Below are positions 54,115 through 62,067 of a DNA stretch of 64,000 nt, one piece after another. A program made the translations under genes and the position numbers. The notes under the pieces are model-generated. The model had not been told where the DNA came from, searched no databases, and saw only the letters and a program-made list of their open reading frames with translations. Where the stretch lies: assembly GCA_041228285.1 (NCBI GenBank), contig CP166133.1, positions 1,116,001 through 1,180,000 on the forward strand, given 5' to 3'. The DNA is from Neisseriaceae bacterium CLB008. Its GTDB lineage: Bacteria > Pseudomonadota > Gammaproteobacteria > Burkholderiales > Neisseriaceae. Within the stretch, counting starts at the first letter, position 1, and every line of letters begins with the position of its first letter.

Positions 54115-54693
54115 ATGGAACTGAAATATGGAAAGCCATTAAATTTATTGAATTGGTCAGCCGAAAATAAGCATCGCTTATCACCACCCGTGTGTAATGC
54201 GGCGGTGTTTCCTGATGGAGATTATTTCATCAATATGGTTGGTGGGCCCAATTTTCGTACGGATTTTCATTGTAATCCTACCGAAGAAATTTTCTATCAA
54301 ATCAAGGGAACAGCTTATTTAAACCTGTGGGAAAACGGTCAGTTCGACCAGGTTTTATTAAAAGAGGGCGATGTCTTTTTGTTGCCAGCGGGTGTGTTGC
54401 ATTCGCCACAGCGGCCAGACCCAGAAGGGCTTTGCTTTTTAGTTGAAAAACCACGGCCCAAAGATCAAGAGGATAAATTGAATTGGTTTTGCGCAAACTG
54501 CGCTGGTCTCGTGTTCAGTATTGGCGGACAGGTTGATGATTTAGTGGCTAATTTACCTATTTGGTATCAGTCATTCTATGAGCGATCAGAAGCGGAGCGT
54601 ACGTGCCCACACTGTCAGGAAGTGCATCCTGGCCAAAATGCTAAAGCATGGCTACAGCGTTTTGCTGAAGTTCATAAGCCCGCTTATAAATAA
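54115..54693 (+). CDS. nbaC: 3-hydroxyanthranilate 3,4-dioxygenase
   Basis: 192 residues from the ATG at 54115 (GGAGAAG upstream). A cupin with the catalytic iron ligands His52 (FHCNPTEEIF), Glu58 and His96 (PAGVLHSPQRP), placed as in the Ralstonia enzyme. A C-terminal rubredoxin-like iron site is formed by CANC and CPHC, a hallmark of bacterial forms. It cleaves the ring of 3-hydroxyanthranilate to 2-amino-3-carboxymuconic 6-semialdehyde. Its product goes to the decarboxylase encoded next. Confidence 0.95.
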   Translation: MELKYGKPLNLLNWSAENKHRLSPPVCNAAVFPDGDYFINMVGGPNFRTDFHCNPTEEIFYQIKGTAYLNLWENGQFDQVLLKEGDVFLLPAGVLHSPQRPDPEGLCFLVEKPRPKDQEDKLNWFCANCAGLVFSIGGQVDDLVANLPIWYQSFYERSEAERTCPHCQEVHPGQNAKAWLQRFAEVHKPAYK

Positions 54694-54743
54694 ATATCAA
54701 GGCCATTTGTGCTAATCAAGCAGGTGGCTGAAAGGAGCAGTAC

Positions 54744-55733
54744 ATGATTATTGACATACATTCACATTTTTTCCCAAAGCTCAGCCAGGCTGAAGCCGCT
54801 GCTTTAAATCGGGCGACGGCTCCGTGGTTAAAAGTCTCTGCTGATAAGCGATTGGGCGATATTTACATTGATGATCAGCCGTTTCGCCCTGTTTACGATG
54901 CTCTGTGGGATGGTAAGGTGAGACTTGAGGCCTTAGATCAACAAGGTTTGGATGTGCAAATTGTATGTGCCACACCGGTGATGTTTGCGTATGCAGAACC
55001 GATTGCAAAGGCCGAAGCTTGGAATCAACGCATGAATGACTTGGGCAGCGAGTTTTGTGCGGCTGATCCTAACCGTTTAAAAGTTTTGGCGCAAGTGCCC
55101 CTACAAGATATTGACGCGGCCTGCAAAGAGGTGAGCAGGGTGAAAAAAAATGGCCACGTAGGGGTGCAAATTGGTAATCACGTGGGTGATAAGAGTTTAA
55201 ATGATGAAGGAATTTTAACGTTTTTAAATCACTGTGCGGCTGAAAACATGCCTGTTTTGGTCCACCCTTGGGACATGATGGGCGATGTTCGGATGGAAAA
55301 ATGGATGCTGAAATGGCTGGTGTCGATGCCTGCTGAGACGCAGCTAGGTGGTTTATCTTTGATTTTGTCAGGTGCGATGAATCGCTTGTCGCCAGATTTG
55401 AAAATTTGCTTGGCCCACGGCGGTGGAAGTTTGCCTTATTTGATTGGCCGTGTTGACAATGCATGGCGTCATCGTGATATTGTGCGGGAAGATTGTCCTG
55501 AATTGCCCTCTAGTTATTTGAATCGGTTTTGGGTGGATTCAGCCGTGTTTGATCCTGACGCATTGATGTTTTTAGTCAATAAAATGGGCGCAGATAGAGT
55601 CATGCTAGGCTCTGATACGCCATTCCCATTAGGCGAGCAACAGGTCGGGGCCTTGGTGGCAAATAGTCCTTTAGAGGCCCAAGTCAAACAAAACATTCTG
55701 GGAGACAACGCGGCACAATTTTTTGCCATTTAA
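54744..55733 (+). CDS. nbaD: 2-amino-3-carboxymuconate-6-semialdehyde decarboxylase (ACMSD)
   Basis: 329 residues, amidohydrolase-type TIM barrel. Zn ligands His6 and His8 (IDIHSHFFP), His174 ([10 protein letters not shown]) and an Asp in [11 protein letters not shown]; substrate-binding Arg48 is in DQPFRPV. Spacing equals the Pseudomonas enzyme with an offset of three residues. It decarboxylates the ring-cleavage product to 2-aminomuconic 6-semialdehyde, diverting flux from quinolinate/NAD. Confidence 0.95.
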   Translation: MIIDIHSHFFPKLSQAEAAALNRATAPWLKVSADKRLGDIYIDDQPFRPVYDALWDGKVRLEALDQQGLDVQIVCATPVMFAYAEPIAKAEAWNQRMNDLGSEFCAADPNRLKVLAQVPLQDIDAACKEVSRVKKNGHVGVQIGNHVGDKSLNDEGILTFLNHCAAENMPVLVHPWDMMGDVRMEKWMLKWLVSMPAETQLGGLSLILSGAMNRLSPDLKICLAHGGGSLPYLIGRVDNAWRHRDIVREDCPELPSSYLNRFWVDSAVFDPDALMFLVNKMGADRVMLGSDTPFPLGEQQVGALVANSPLEAQVKQNILGDNAAQFFAI

Positions 55734-55758
55734 AGGTTGATTATTTTGTATAAGGAAT

Positions 55759-56727
55759 ATGGGCATGACCAACACCCCACAGCATAAATTCAGTATGCAT
55801 GATTATGCGCTTAATCGTCTTAAGCTTCGGCCCTTGGTGATTTTTGAACGTGTGTTGGCCTCTCATTCCATTGTGCATGCCGCAGACCAGCTGCATTTAA
55901 GTCAACCTGCAGTCACCAAAGCCGTTAAAGAGTTAGAAAGCCAACTTGGGGTGCAGCTGTTTCACCGCTCTAAAAATGGCATGCAGCCCACTGAAGTGGC
56001 TTTGGTATTGGGGAAACGGGTGAAAAGCCTGTTTTCTGAGCTGCGTACGCTTACGGATGAAATCAATAGTTTCCATCATGGGAATCTAGGCCACATTGTG
56101 ATCGGAACCTTGTTGTCTGCTAGTGCTGAGCTGCTGCCCAAAGCCATTATTCAATTCAAGCAGCAGCACCCAAATATTCTAATCACCATTAAAGTGGGGA
56201 CGGTGGAAGAGTTATTCCCCTCTTTACTTAAAGGTGAGCTGGATTTGGTGGTAGGGCGTTTGCCCAGCATGGACTCTAAGTTTTACCAAGTCAATAAATT
56301 GACGCATCAAGCCTTATATGATGAAAAACTGTCGTTGGTGGTGGCGCATAATCATGAGCTATTGAACCATGACCATTTAGCACTCAAGGATTTAATGGAT
56401 TATCCATGGATTCTGCCTTTGGGCAGCGCGTCGATGAGGGCCAATATTTTGACTTACTTTAATGAGCAAGGCGTGGGTGAGCCCAGTAATTTAGTTGAGT
56501 CGGTTTCGATTTTGACCAATATGAACGTGATTGCACAAAGTAACTTTATTGGCTGCATGTCTAGCGTGGTGGCTACTCAGCTAGTGGATTTAAATCTATT
56601 GGCTAAATTGCCTTTCCCCGACATCGGTGAGCCGACTGCGGTTGGGTTTTCTCAAAGAAGAGATGCTGAGCTTAATCCTGCCTGCTTGAAGTTTATTGAT
56701 TGTCTTAAATTGACGTTGCCGCATTAA
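55759..56727 (+). CDS. LysR-family regulator of the 3-hydroxyanthranilate operon (inferred)
   Basis: 322 residues with an N-terminal HTH at about residues 25-80 (SIVHAADQLHLSQPAVTKAVKELESQLG) and an effector domain (GHIVIGTLLSASAELLPKAI). It resembles the GbpR/PcaQ branch. It is the last gene of the catabolic operon, in the same direction, 25 bp after the ACMSD stop, and AAGGAAT precedes the ATG. Most LysR activators are divergent from their targets; being inside the operon would make this one self-amplifying. Confidence 0.87.
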   Translation: MGMTNTPQHKFSMHDYALNRLKLRPLVIFERVLASHSIVHAADQLHLSQPAVTKAVKELESQLGVQLFHRSKNGMQPTEVALVLGKRVKSLFSELRTLTDEINSFHHGNLGHIVIGTLLSASAELLPKAIIQFKQQHPNILITIKVGTVEELFPSLLKGELDLVVGRLPSMDSKFYQVNKLTHQALYDEKLSLVVAHNHELLNHDHLALKDLMDYPWILPLGSASMRANILTYFNEQGVGEPSNLVESVSILTNMNVIAQSNFIGCMSSVVATQLVDLNLLAKLPFPDIGEPTAVGFSQRRDAELNPACLKFIDCLKLTLPH

Positions 56728-56937
56728 ATTAAATATGAATAACGTGCCGGTTGTGAGACAGCAGGCCATTTTATATGGGCTGCACAATGGGCCCAATTTA
56801 AGCTGATCGTCTTCCGATTATAGTGGGTTGAATCACGGGTTTAAACCATCACTGAAGGAGCGGCCACTCTGATCAGTGGATAGAAGCCGTTAACTGATGG
56901 CGTAAGATGCTTCTAGGCATGCCGCTCACGATTAAGT

Positions 56938-57753
56938 CTAGAATTGTGCTTTGGTTTTTCTTAATTCGCTTGGCGTGAGGCCAAAGCGATTTTTAAAATG
57001 CTTCGTAAAGCGCGAGTGGGATTGATAGCCGCATTGCTCTGAAATATGGTGTATCGCGTGTTGAGTGGTTTGGAGTAAATGAAGCCCGTAGCCTAATTGG
57101 GCATTGTCTTTGATGTCTTTAATCGATTGATTTTCTGACTTTAGCTTTCTTCTGAGCGTGGATTCGCTCATTGAGAGCGCACGGCAGATCACCCCTAGGC
57201 TGAGGTTTTGAAAGTTATGGCTTCGAAACAAAGCGTGGATTTTGAAGCTTATCGTGGCATTGTTACCAAACGAGGCGATTTCATGATGGCCCATTGCATA
57301 CAACACCTTTAATAGCTCACTTTTGCGATGGCCCAAAATATGATTGGGCGCCCATTTTGAGATCTGCACCAGCTGCTCGATTAATTCAGTGAGTTCCTGA
57401 GTGGTTTGACCCATGATATAAGGGGTGTGAGCGTGGCTGGCCGTAAGGGGGATGCCGGCAAAATCTTGAGCGTCAAATTCAATAATCCAAGCAAGATATT
57501 CGTTTTGATCAGGAATATTACGTAGAGCCGTGAGTTTATGATCCGACAAGAAAATAAAATGCCCGCTAGGGCAAGTGATTTGCTCGGGTTGGCCAATTGT
57601 TTTACAGCCACGCATGATAAAAACCAGAGTAGGCTTGGTAATGGTGATGTTTCTTAAAGATTGTTGGTGGGTAGCAGAATAGACATAAAACGGCAAATGA
57701 GGATTATTGAGTAGGGCTTCGTGCACCGAATGAATAAATGAATCAGTTGTCAT
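56938..57753 (-). CDS. AraC-family transcriptional regulator
   Basis: About 271 residues from the ATG at 57753; the frame extends 26 codons upstream with a sequence unlike a regulator N-terminus, so that start is rejected. The N-terminal cupin-like sensor domain contains LVFIMRGCKTIGQPEQITCPSG. Two C-terminal HTH motifs (LSLGVICRALSMSESTLRRKL and AIHHISEQCGYQSHSRFTKHFK) are of the AraC type with inserted spacing. It is divergent from the PEBP-family gene. Confidence 0.87.
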   Translation of the reverse strand: MTTDSFIHSVHEALLNNPHLPFYVYSATHQQSLRNITITKPTLVFIMRGCKTIGQPEQITCPSGHFIFLSDHKLTALRNIPDQNEYLAWIIEFDAQDFAGIPLTASHAHTPYIMGQTTQELTELIEQLVQISKWAPNHILGHRKSELLKVLYAMGHHEIASFGNNATISFKIHALFRSHNFQNLSLGVICRALSMSESTLRRKLKSENQSIKDIKDNAQLGYGLHLLQTTQHAIHHISEQCGYQSHSRFTKHFKNRFGLTPSELRKTKAQF

Positions 57754-57857
57754 GGAAGTATTATGGCGGGAATGGTCTAGAAGTTGGCTTCTTTGGAAGT
57801 AATATTTTATATCATATCCAACTATAATCAAGCGACTATTTAAATAGGAGCTTGATG

Positions 57858-58409
57858 ATGAATGTGTATCAAAAATTTGGCGCCGTTGTGGCGTTGTCTG
57901 GCGTATTCAATATGGCTCAGGCATTTGAGTTAAGCAGTACTGATATAAGTGCGGGCGGCCGTTTAACCCAGCAGGCAGTTTATAATGGTTTTGGATGTTC
58001 AGGCGGCAATACGTCGCCTGCGCTACAGTGGAAAAATGCCCCTAAAGGCACAGAATACTTTGCCATAACGGTTTTTGATCCAGATGCCCCGACAGGCAGT
58101 GGGTGGTGGCATTGGCAGGTGGTGAATATTCCCAAACAGGTTTCGAGTTTGCCTAGTGGGGCAGGCGAAGTGAGCAAGTTGACGATGCCTAAAGAAGCCA
58201 TGCAAATGAGAAATGATTTTGGCAGCAACGGTTTTGGGGGTGCTTGCCCACCAGAGGGGCATGGGCCGCATCGCTATCAATTTACCGTTTATGCGCTGCC
58301 TCAAAAGCTAAACATTCCTCAAGATGCTTCTGGCGCTTTAGTGGGCTATATGTTAAATGCACAGGCCTTGGCAACAAGCAGCATTGAGGTGTTATACGAG
58401 CGACCATAG
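57858..58409 (+). CDS. YbhB/YbcL-type phosphatidylethanolamine-binding-like protein, exported
   Basis: 183 residues; of three consecutive possible starts the ATG at 57858 has the best distance to GGAG. A signal peptide (MAQAFE cleavage region) is followed by the PEBP core: GCSGGNTSPALQWKNAPKGT, FAITVFDPDAPTGSGWWHWQV and CPPEGHGPHRYQFTVYAL, the DPDxP and GxHR ligand-site motifs. Bacterial members are periplasmic and poorly understood. The divergent AraC gene may regulate it. Confidence 0.9.
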   Translation: MNVYQKFGAVVALSGVFNMAQAFELSSTDISAGGRLTQQAVYNGFGCSGGNTSPALQWKNAPKGTEYFAITVFDPDAPTGSGWWHWQVVNIPKQVSSLPSGAGEVSKLTMPKEAMQMRNDFGSNGFGGACPPEGHGPHRYQFTVYALPQKLNIPQDASGALVGYMLNAQALATSSIEVLYERP

Positions 58410-58552
58410 GCGCTGGCTTATGAAGGAAAAGCTAGGCTTAAGCCCTCTATAGCCTGAAGCCTGGCCTTGATCGTGAAGCAGGTTAAAACATTAACTTAGG
58501 GTGGACGAAGGGTAGTCGCCCCCTTTTTAGGGGAGCACCTGGCCATTTATAA

Positions 58553-58583
58553 AAAACACCTCAGTAGAGTAATGAGGTGTTTT
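58553..58583. terminator. Bidirectional terminator between PEBP and lipoprotein genes
   Basis: AAAACACCTCA (58553-58563) pairs with TGAGGTGTTTT (58573-58583); A- and T-runs flank both sides. Confidence 0.88.
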
Positions 58584-58599
58584 AGGCTTGGTATCAAGA

Positions 58600-59097
58600 T
58601 TACTGATATTGAGTATTGAGATCATCTAGCTTTTGGCCAACAGATTGTTGTAAGGCCATTGATTGTTTCTGCAAGCGTTGCATTTCTTTTAGATCGGCAT
58701 CAGTCTTATTTGGGTTGAGCATGATACTCAATGCTTCAGTAGAACGCATCATACCATCCATAACCAATACACGAACCTCATTGACTTCTTTGCTCTTCAT
58801 GCCTAGGTTAAATAGCTCGTCTTTAAATTGCTCACTGCGTTTTTTAACATCCGTCATTTTGGCTTGAATCGCGGCTTCGTCGGTTAATGTTTGTACTTCT
58901 TCGCGGTCATTCATTGAGGCAGTATTAAACGGGTTCATCAATTCATTGAGGACGTTTAAGTCATTTTTAATGTCTGCCGCATTACCTGTAGACAGAGCAG
59001 CTTGCTCTGCCGCGGTATTGGCCGCTGGCGTGCTTTCACCCCCCGAACAAGCTGCTAAACCAAGAGCCAAAGCTAAAGCCAAAATAGTTTGTTTCAT
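58600..59097 (-). CDS. Small lipoprotein of unknown function
   Basis: 165 residues from Met at 59097. The signal sequence MKQTILALALALGLAAC has a clear lipobox (LAAC), so the mature protein starts at lipid-modified Cys17. The rest is helical and charged, with a coiled-coil-like pattern (KKRSEQFKDELFNL, DLKEMQRLQKQSMALQQSV). The Gly/Ser/Ala/Thr-rich stretch after the Cys is a tether. No family recognised. The residue after Cys is Ser, so outer-membrane sorting is likely. Confidence 0.78.
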   Translation of the reverse strand: MKQTILALALALGLAACSGGESTPAANTAAEQAALSTGNAADIKNDLNVLNELMNPFNTASMNDREEVQTLTDEAAIQAKMTDVKKRSEQFKDELFNLGMKSKEVNEVRVLVMDGMMRSTEALSIMLNPNKTDADLKEMQRLQKQSMALQQSVGQKLDDLNTQYQ

Positions 59098-59127
59098 CAG
59101 TAAACCCAGATCAATATAAAAAATCAT

Positions 59128-59610
59128 TATAGCTTAAGTAATCGCTTGAGGTTAATCTAAAGGTTGACCGATGAGATGGTAGTTTGGCGGTGGCACGATT
59201 TGAGACAGACGTGGACATCAGGGTCGGTATAACCGGTGAATGTAGGATCACCGATGTGGCAGGGAGTCAGGTTGCTGAAAACAGTAAGGAAGCTGTTCAC
59301 TGTGGGCAGATGCACCAAATACAGGCCGAGTTTGATACCCAGTTCGTGAGTCTATATAGGAATGGCGATAGTGGCCGTTTTAACGAGCTAGAAGGCAGTT
59401 TCGAAGCTGGATGACAAAGTTGTCGTAACCGTAAATATGTTTCACAGAGCATTGCCGCAACGATGGCTATGCAAATAGATATGCTTGAGCGAGGGCCCAA
59501 TCAATGGGCTAGTGGCGCGGGCATGGCCACCGATGATGGCCAAACATAGATGACATGGGGCATGTAAAGATGGACCTAGGATTCATATTTTAAATTTTAA
59601 TCGGGTCTAA
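59128..59610. other. Non-coding or degenerate region
   Basis: About 480 bases with no well supported gene. Short frames on both strands (59184-59414 plus; 59297-59500 minus) lack ribosome sites and recognisable proteins. A terminator at its right end suggests that a plus-strand transcript did or does end here. Confidence 0.35.
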
Positions 59611-59616
59611 AATGAA

Positions 59617-59658
59617 GCCAGGCTTTGTATCTTAACAGGTGCAAAGCCTGGCCTTTTT
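59617..59658 (+). terminator. Strong terminator
   Basis: GCCAGGCTTTG (59617-59627) pairs perfectly with CAAAGCCTGGC (59642-59652), followed by CTTTTTG. No gene with a clear stop lies just before it on the plus strand. Confidence 0.8.
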
Positions 59659-59699
59659 GTTACCAGTGATCGCCAACAACAGCTGTAAATTGAATTTGT

Positions 59700-60308
59700 T
59701 CAGGGCGTGTACATATCATGGGCCTCATGCACATGGGGCGCTTGCGTTTTTAATGCATTATAAATGGTGCCTCTGGACACTCCATATTTCAGCGCGATAT
59801 GGGTAATGGAGCATTTCGTAGTATTTATCGAGTGTTTAATTTCAGTAATTTCTTGAGCGTTAAGTAATTTATTGCGTCCCCCGGTTCTACCTCTGAGTTT
59901 GGCTGCAGCTAAACCCGCGAGGGTTCGTTCACGAATTAGGTTGCGCTCGAATTCTGCGAGTGCTGCAAATACGTGAAAAATTAACTTGCCAGTATGGCTT
60001 GTTGTGTCGATGTGTTCCATTAGGCTTTCAAAGTAAATATTGCGACGTTCTAAACCGGTGAGAATGTTTATTAAATCCTGCACGCTTCTGCCTAAACGAT
60101 CTAGACGCCAAACGACAAGGGTGTCACCAGGTTTTAATTTCTTTAGACAAGACTTTAGTTGATTACGGGTAGTGGTGTTTTTACCGCTTGCTACTTCTGT
60201 AAAAACGACCTCACATCCCGAAAATACTAAAGCATCTTTTTGTAAGTTTAGGGTTTGATCCTCAGTTGAGACCCGAGCATACCCAATCCGTTTTTGACTG
60301 TTTAACAT
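59700..60308 (-). CDS. Serine recombinase (resolvase/invertase family), second copy
   Basis: 202 residues. Nucleophile Ser14 in GYARVSTEDQ, VVWRLDRLGRS, the E helix FHVFAALAEFERNLIRERT and a C-terminal HTH (SITHIALKYGVSRGTIYNALK). It aligns over its whole length with the recombinase at 2847-3428; catalytic-domain motifs are nearly identical and the C-terminal ends differ. It lies next to an AT-rich region and the Ecp pilus operon, an arrangement compatible with site-specific inversion of a promoter. I could not define an inverted-repeat pair. Confidence 0.9.
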   Translation of the reverse strand: MLNSQKRIGYARVSTEDQTLNLQKDALVFSGCEVVFTEVASGKNTTTRNQLKSCLKKLKPGDTLVVWRLDRLGRSVQDLINILTGLERRNIYFESLMEHIDTTSHTGKLIFHVFAALAEFERNLIRERTLAGLAAAKLRGRTGGRNKLLNAQEITEIKHSINTTKCSITHIALKYGVSRGTIYNALKTQAPHVHEAHDMYTP

Positions 60309-60977
60309 TTCATTTCCATTAAGCTAAGTCAGATATTCAAGCTGGTTTTTTATTTATTTAGAATAAATCATAAGCTTGTAGTCTGAATATACTAGTAAAA
60401 AATAACAAGATTTAATTCAATATATAAATATTTGTTATAGAAGTAAATGGAGAATGTTAAGCAAAATAGTCAAAAAACGGTCGTTTCTTGACACTGTAAC
60501 TAGGGACAGTTTTTTAGGTACAATAACAACTTCAAGCATTTGTTTTATAAAGGATAAAGTTTATATCCGGCTCTTTTTGTTAGTGAAGCATGCTCTTACA
60601 GGATGTTGTTTAAATGTAAATAAAAATTATCCCTTTAATTTCATTACATTATATCTATATAAATGCCAAAGGCAACCTATTCACATGCAAAGATAAGTTA
60701 AATTTTAAATTTTAATAATTAATAAAAAATATATTTAAAATCATATGGATATGGATTTATTTGAAATTTATTGCTTATTTATTCGGGAGGAAATGTCATT
60801 TAATGACCGTTTGTTGACGCCTTCTATGAGCATGAATCGATAACAATATTAATAAAGCCGATTGTGTGATTACTTAAGCTTACGTTTAGGCAAAGGCTGT
60901 CAAGGTTAATTAACTTAATCTTAATTATGATTTCGTCCTATTTTTGATGGAGTTGTAATACCTGTAGAGAGGTATTT
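60309..60977. other. AT-rich intergenic region upstream of the Ecp operon
   Basis: About 670 bases clearly richer in A+T than the flanks. It holds a -35-like TTGACA at 60489 followed by a small dyad (ACTGT...ACAGT), and further possible promoters closer to the operon. An 80-codon frame at 60454-60696 has no ribosome site or family and is not called. Such regions are typical targets of nucleoid silencing proteins in front of fimbrial operons. Confidence 0.45.
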
Positions 60978-61316
60978 ATGAAAATAATTCAAATAGTTGG
61001 GGTTGGGGCAGCTTTGTTTGCCTTAACTGATGAAGGCATAGTGTGGGAACTCAATGTACAAACCCAAAATTGGCAGAAACATAAAGAAATAAAAAGTAAA
61101 TGCGAAACCAAGAAAATGATAAACCGTTATTTGGTGTCGGATTTAGACGTGTCCAATCGTGTTGTTGGCGCACTGGGGCGCATAGGAATCAAAACACTGG
61201 GTGAGCTCAAACACCTAGAAGATTCTTATTTGTATGACATTAAAGGCCTAGGTGCTAAATCTATTTTTGAACTTAAAGCAGCGATGGCTAAGTTTGAAGC
61301 GGAATGTGGAAATTGA
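60978..61316 (+). CDS. Small protein with RNA-polymerase alpha-CTD-like domain, first gene of the Ecp locus
   Basis: 112 residues. Residues 1-35 form a short beta-rich element (ALFALTDEGIVWEL). Residues 52-105 align with the alpha C-terminal domain of RNA polymerase: DLDVSNRVVGALGRIGIKTL against its helix 1, GLGAKSIFELK against its NLGKKSLTEIK motif. Of the E. coli alpha DNA-contact residues, R265 (here Arg61), G296 (Gly92), K298 (Lys94), S299 (Ser95) and E302 (Glu98) are kept, while N268 and K271 are Gly. It occupies the position where E. coli has the LuxR-type activator ecpR. A role as UP-element-binding or activator-contacting regulator of the pilus is inference. Confidence 0.75.
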   Translation: MKIIQIVGVGAALFALTDEGIVWELNVQTQNWQKHKEIKSKCETKKMINRYLVSDLDVSNRVVGALGRIGIKTLGELKHLEDSYLYDIKGLGAKSIFELKAAMAKFEAECGN

Positions 61317-61406
61317 AGGATTTTTAGTTTTGCAAAGGCAAAGTTTGTCTTTGCATTTTTAGTGAGCCTTGCTCGATATTGTAGATGTATTTAAAGGAAT
61401 TGTTTT

Positions 61407-61997
61407 ATGAAAAAATTAACACTTGCTGCGTTACTCGTTGCTTCATTTGGTGCCATTTCTGTTGCTCATGCTGATGATCGTACAGCGACTGCTATTGCTA
61501 GTTGGGATGCTAAAGCAATTAAAGATACCCAAAGCATGTTGGTGGTAACCCCACTTAAGTCTTTGACCTTTAATTATGCAGAAGGCCAACAGGCATTTAA
61601 TACGCTTGACGGCGCGTTTGACGTGACCATTGCGGGCCAATCTGGTGCCACCGACTTTAAACTGGCTTCTAAAATCATCTCTTCTACGCTAGCTCGTTCT
61701 TCTGACGACTCTACCTTAGAAGTAGGCGTTAAGTGGAATGGAGAGCAGCTATCTAAAGATGCAGAAGTAGTGATGATCGATACCGCTACCAGCGTTAATA
61801 CCGGTTTGACTGCTTTGACTGCAGGCGATGCTTTTGGTCAATCTGATCGCGTGAGTGCCCTAGGCCAATTTAACTTTAATATTACTTCTGCTTCTCTTGC
61901 TGGTGCACCCACAACTTATAAAGACCTAACTGACGGCCTATGGGACGGTAATGTGAACGTAGAGTTTATTGCCACTTGGAGCGGTACCTTTATCTAA
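61407..61997 (+). CDS. ecpA: Common pilus major pilin EcpA
   Basis: 196 residues (E. coli EcpA has 195). Signal peptide ends VAHA. The mature N-terminus DDRTATAIASWDAKAIKDTQ, then LVVTPLKSLTFNYAEGQQAFN, GAFDVTI, TDFKLASKII and C-terminal GLWDGNVNVEFIATWSGTF follow EcpA (MatB) along the whole length. It polymerises on the cell surface as the pilus shaft. AAAGGAAT precedes the ATG. A GC-rich terminator follows before ecpB. Confidence 0.95.
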   Translation: MKKLTLAALLVASFGAISVAHADDRTATAIASWDAKAIKDTQSMLVVTPLKSLTFNYAEGQQAFNTLDGAFDVTIAGQSGATDFKLASKIISSTLARSSDDSTLEVGVKWNGEQLSKDAEVVMIDTATSVNTGLTALTAGDAFGQSDRVSALGQFNFNITSASLAGAPTTYKDLTDGLWDGNVNVEFIATWSGTFI

Positions 61998-62031
61998 CCG
62001 CCCTTGAAAATTAGTACAGTTGCTTGAGTTT

Positions 62032-62054
62032 GGGGGGCTTGGCCCCCCTTTTTT
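62032..62054 (+). terminator. Intra-operon terminator/attenuator between ecpA and ecpB
   Basis: GGGGGGC (62032-62038) pairs with GCCCCCC (62042-62048) with a 3-base loop and is followed by six T, 35 bp after the ecpA stop and 14 bp before the ecpB start. It should end most transcripts after the pilin gene. Confidence 0.85.
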
Positions 62055-62067
62055 AAGGAGGAGGTAT

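Noticed and set aside
3879-59586. A 14-base block ACCTAGGATTCATA at 3879-3892 is repeated near 59573-59586, close to both recombinase genes, as a possible recombination site.
   Set aside because: Several shared 14-mers are expected by chance in 64 kb; flanks do not match and there is no dyad.
60454-60696. 80-codon frame in the AT-rich region before the Ecp operon.
   Set aside because: Composition follows the AT-rich background, there is no convincing ribosome site and no protein family.
60309-60977. Invertible promoter element flanked by inverted repeats.
   Set aside because: Only short imperfect matches could be found by eye; kept as a hypothesis in the findings, not as a feature.
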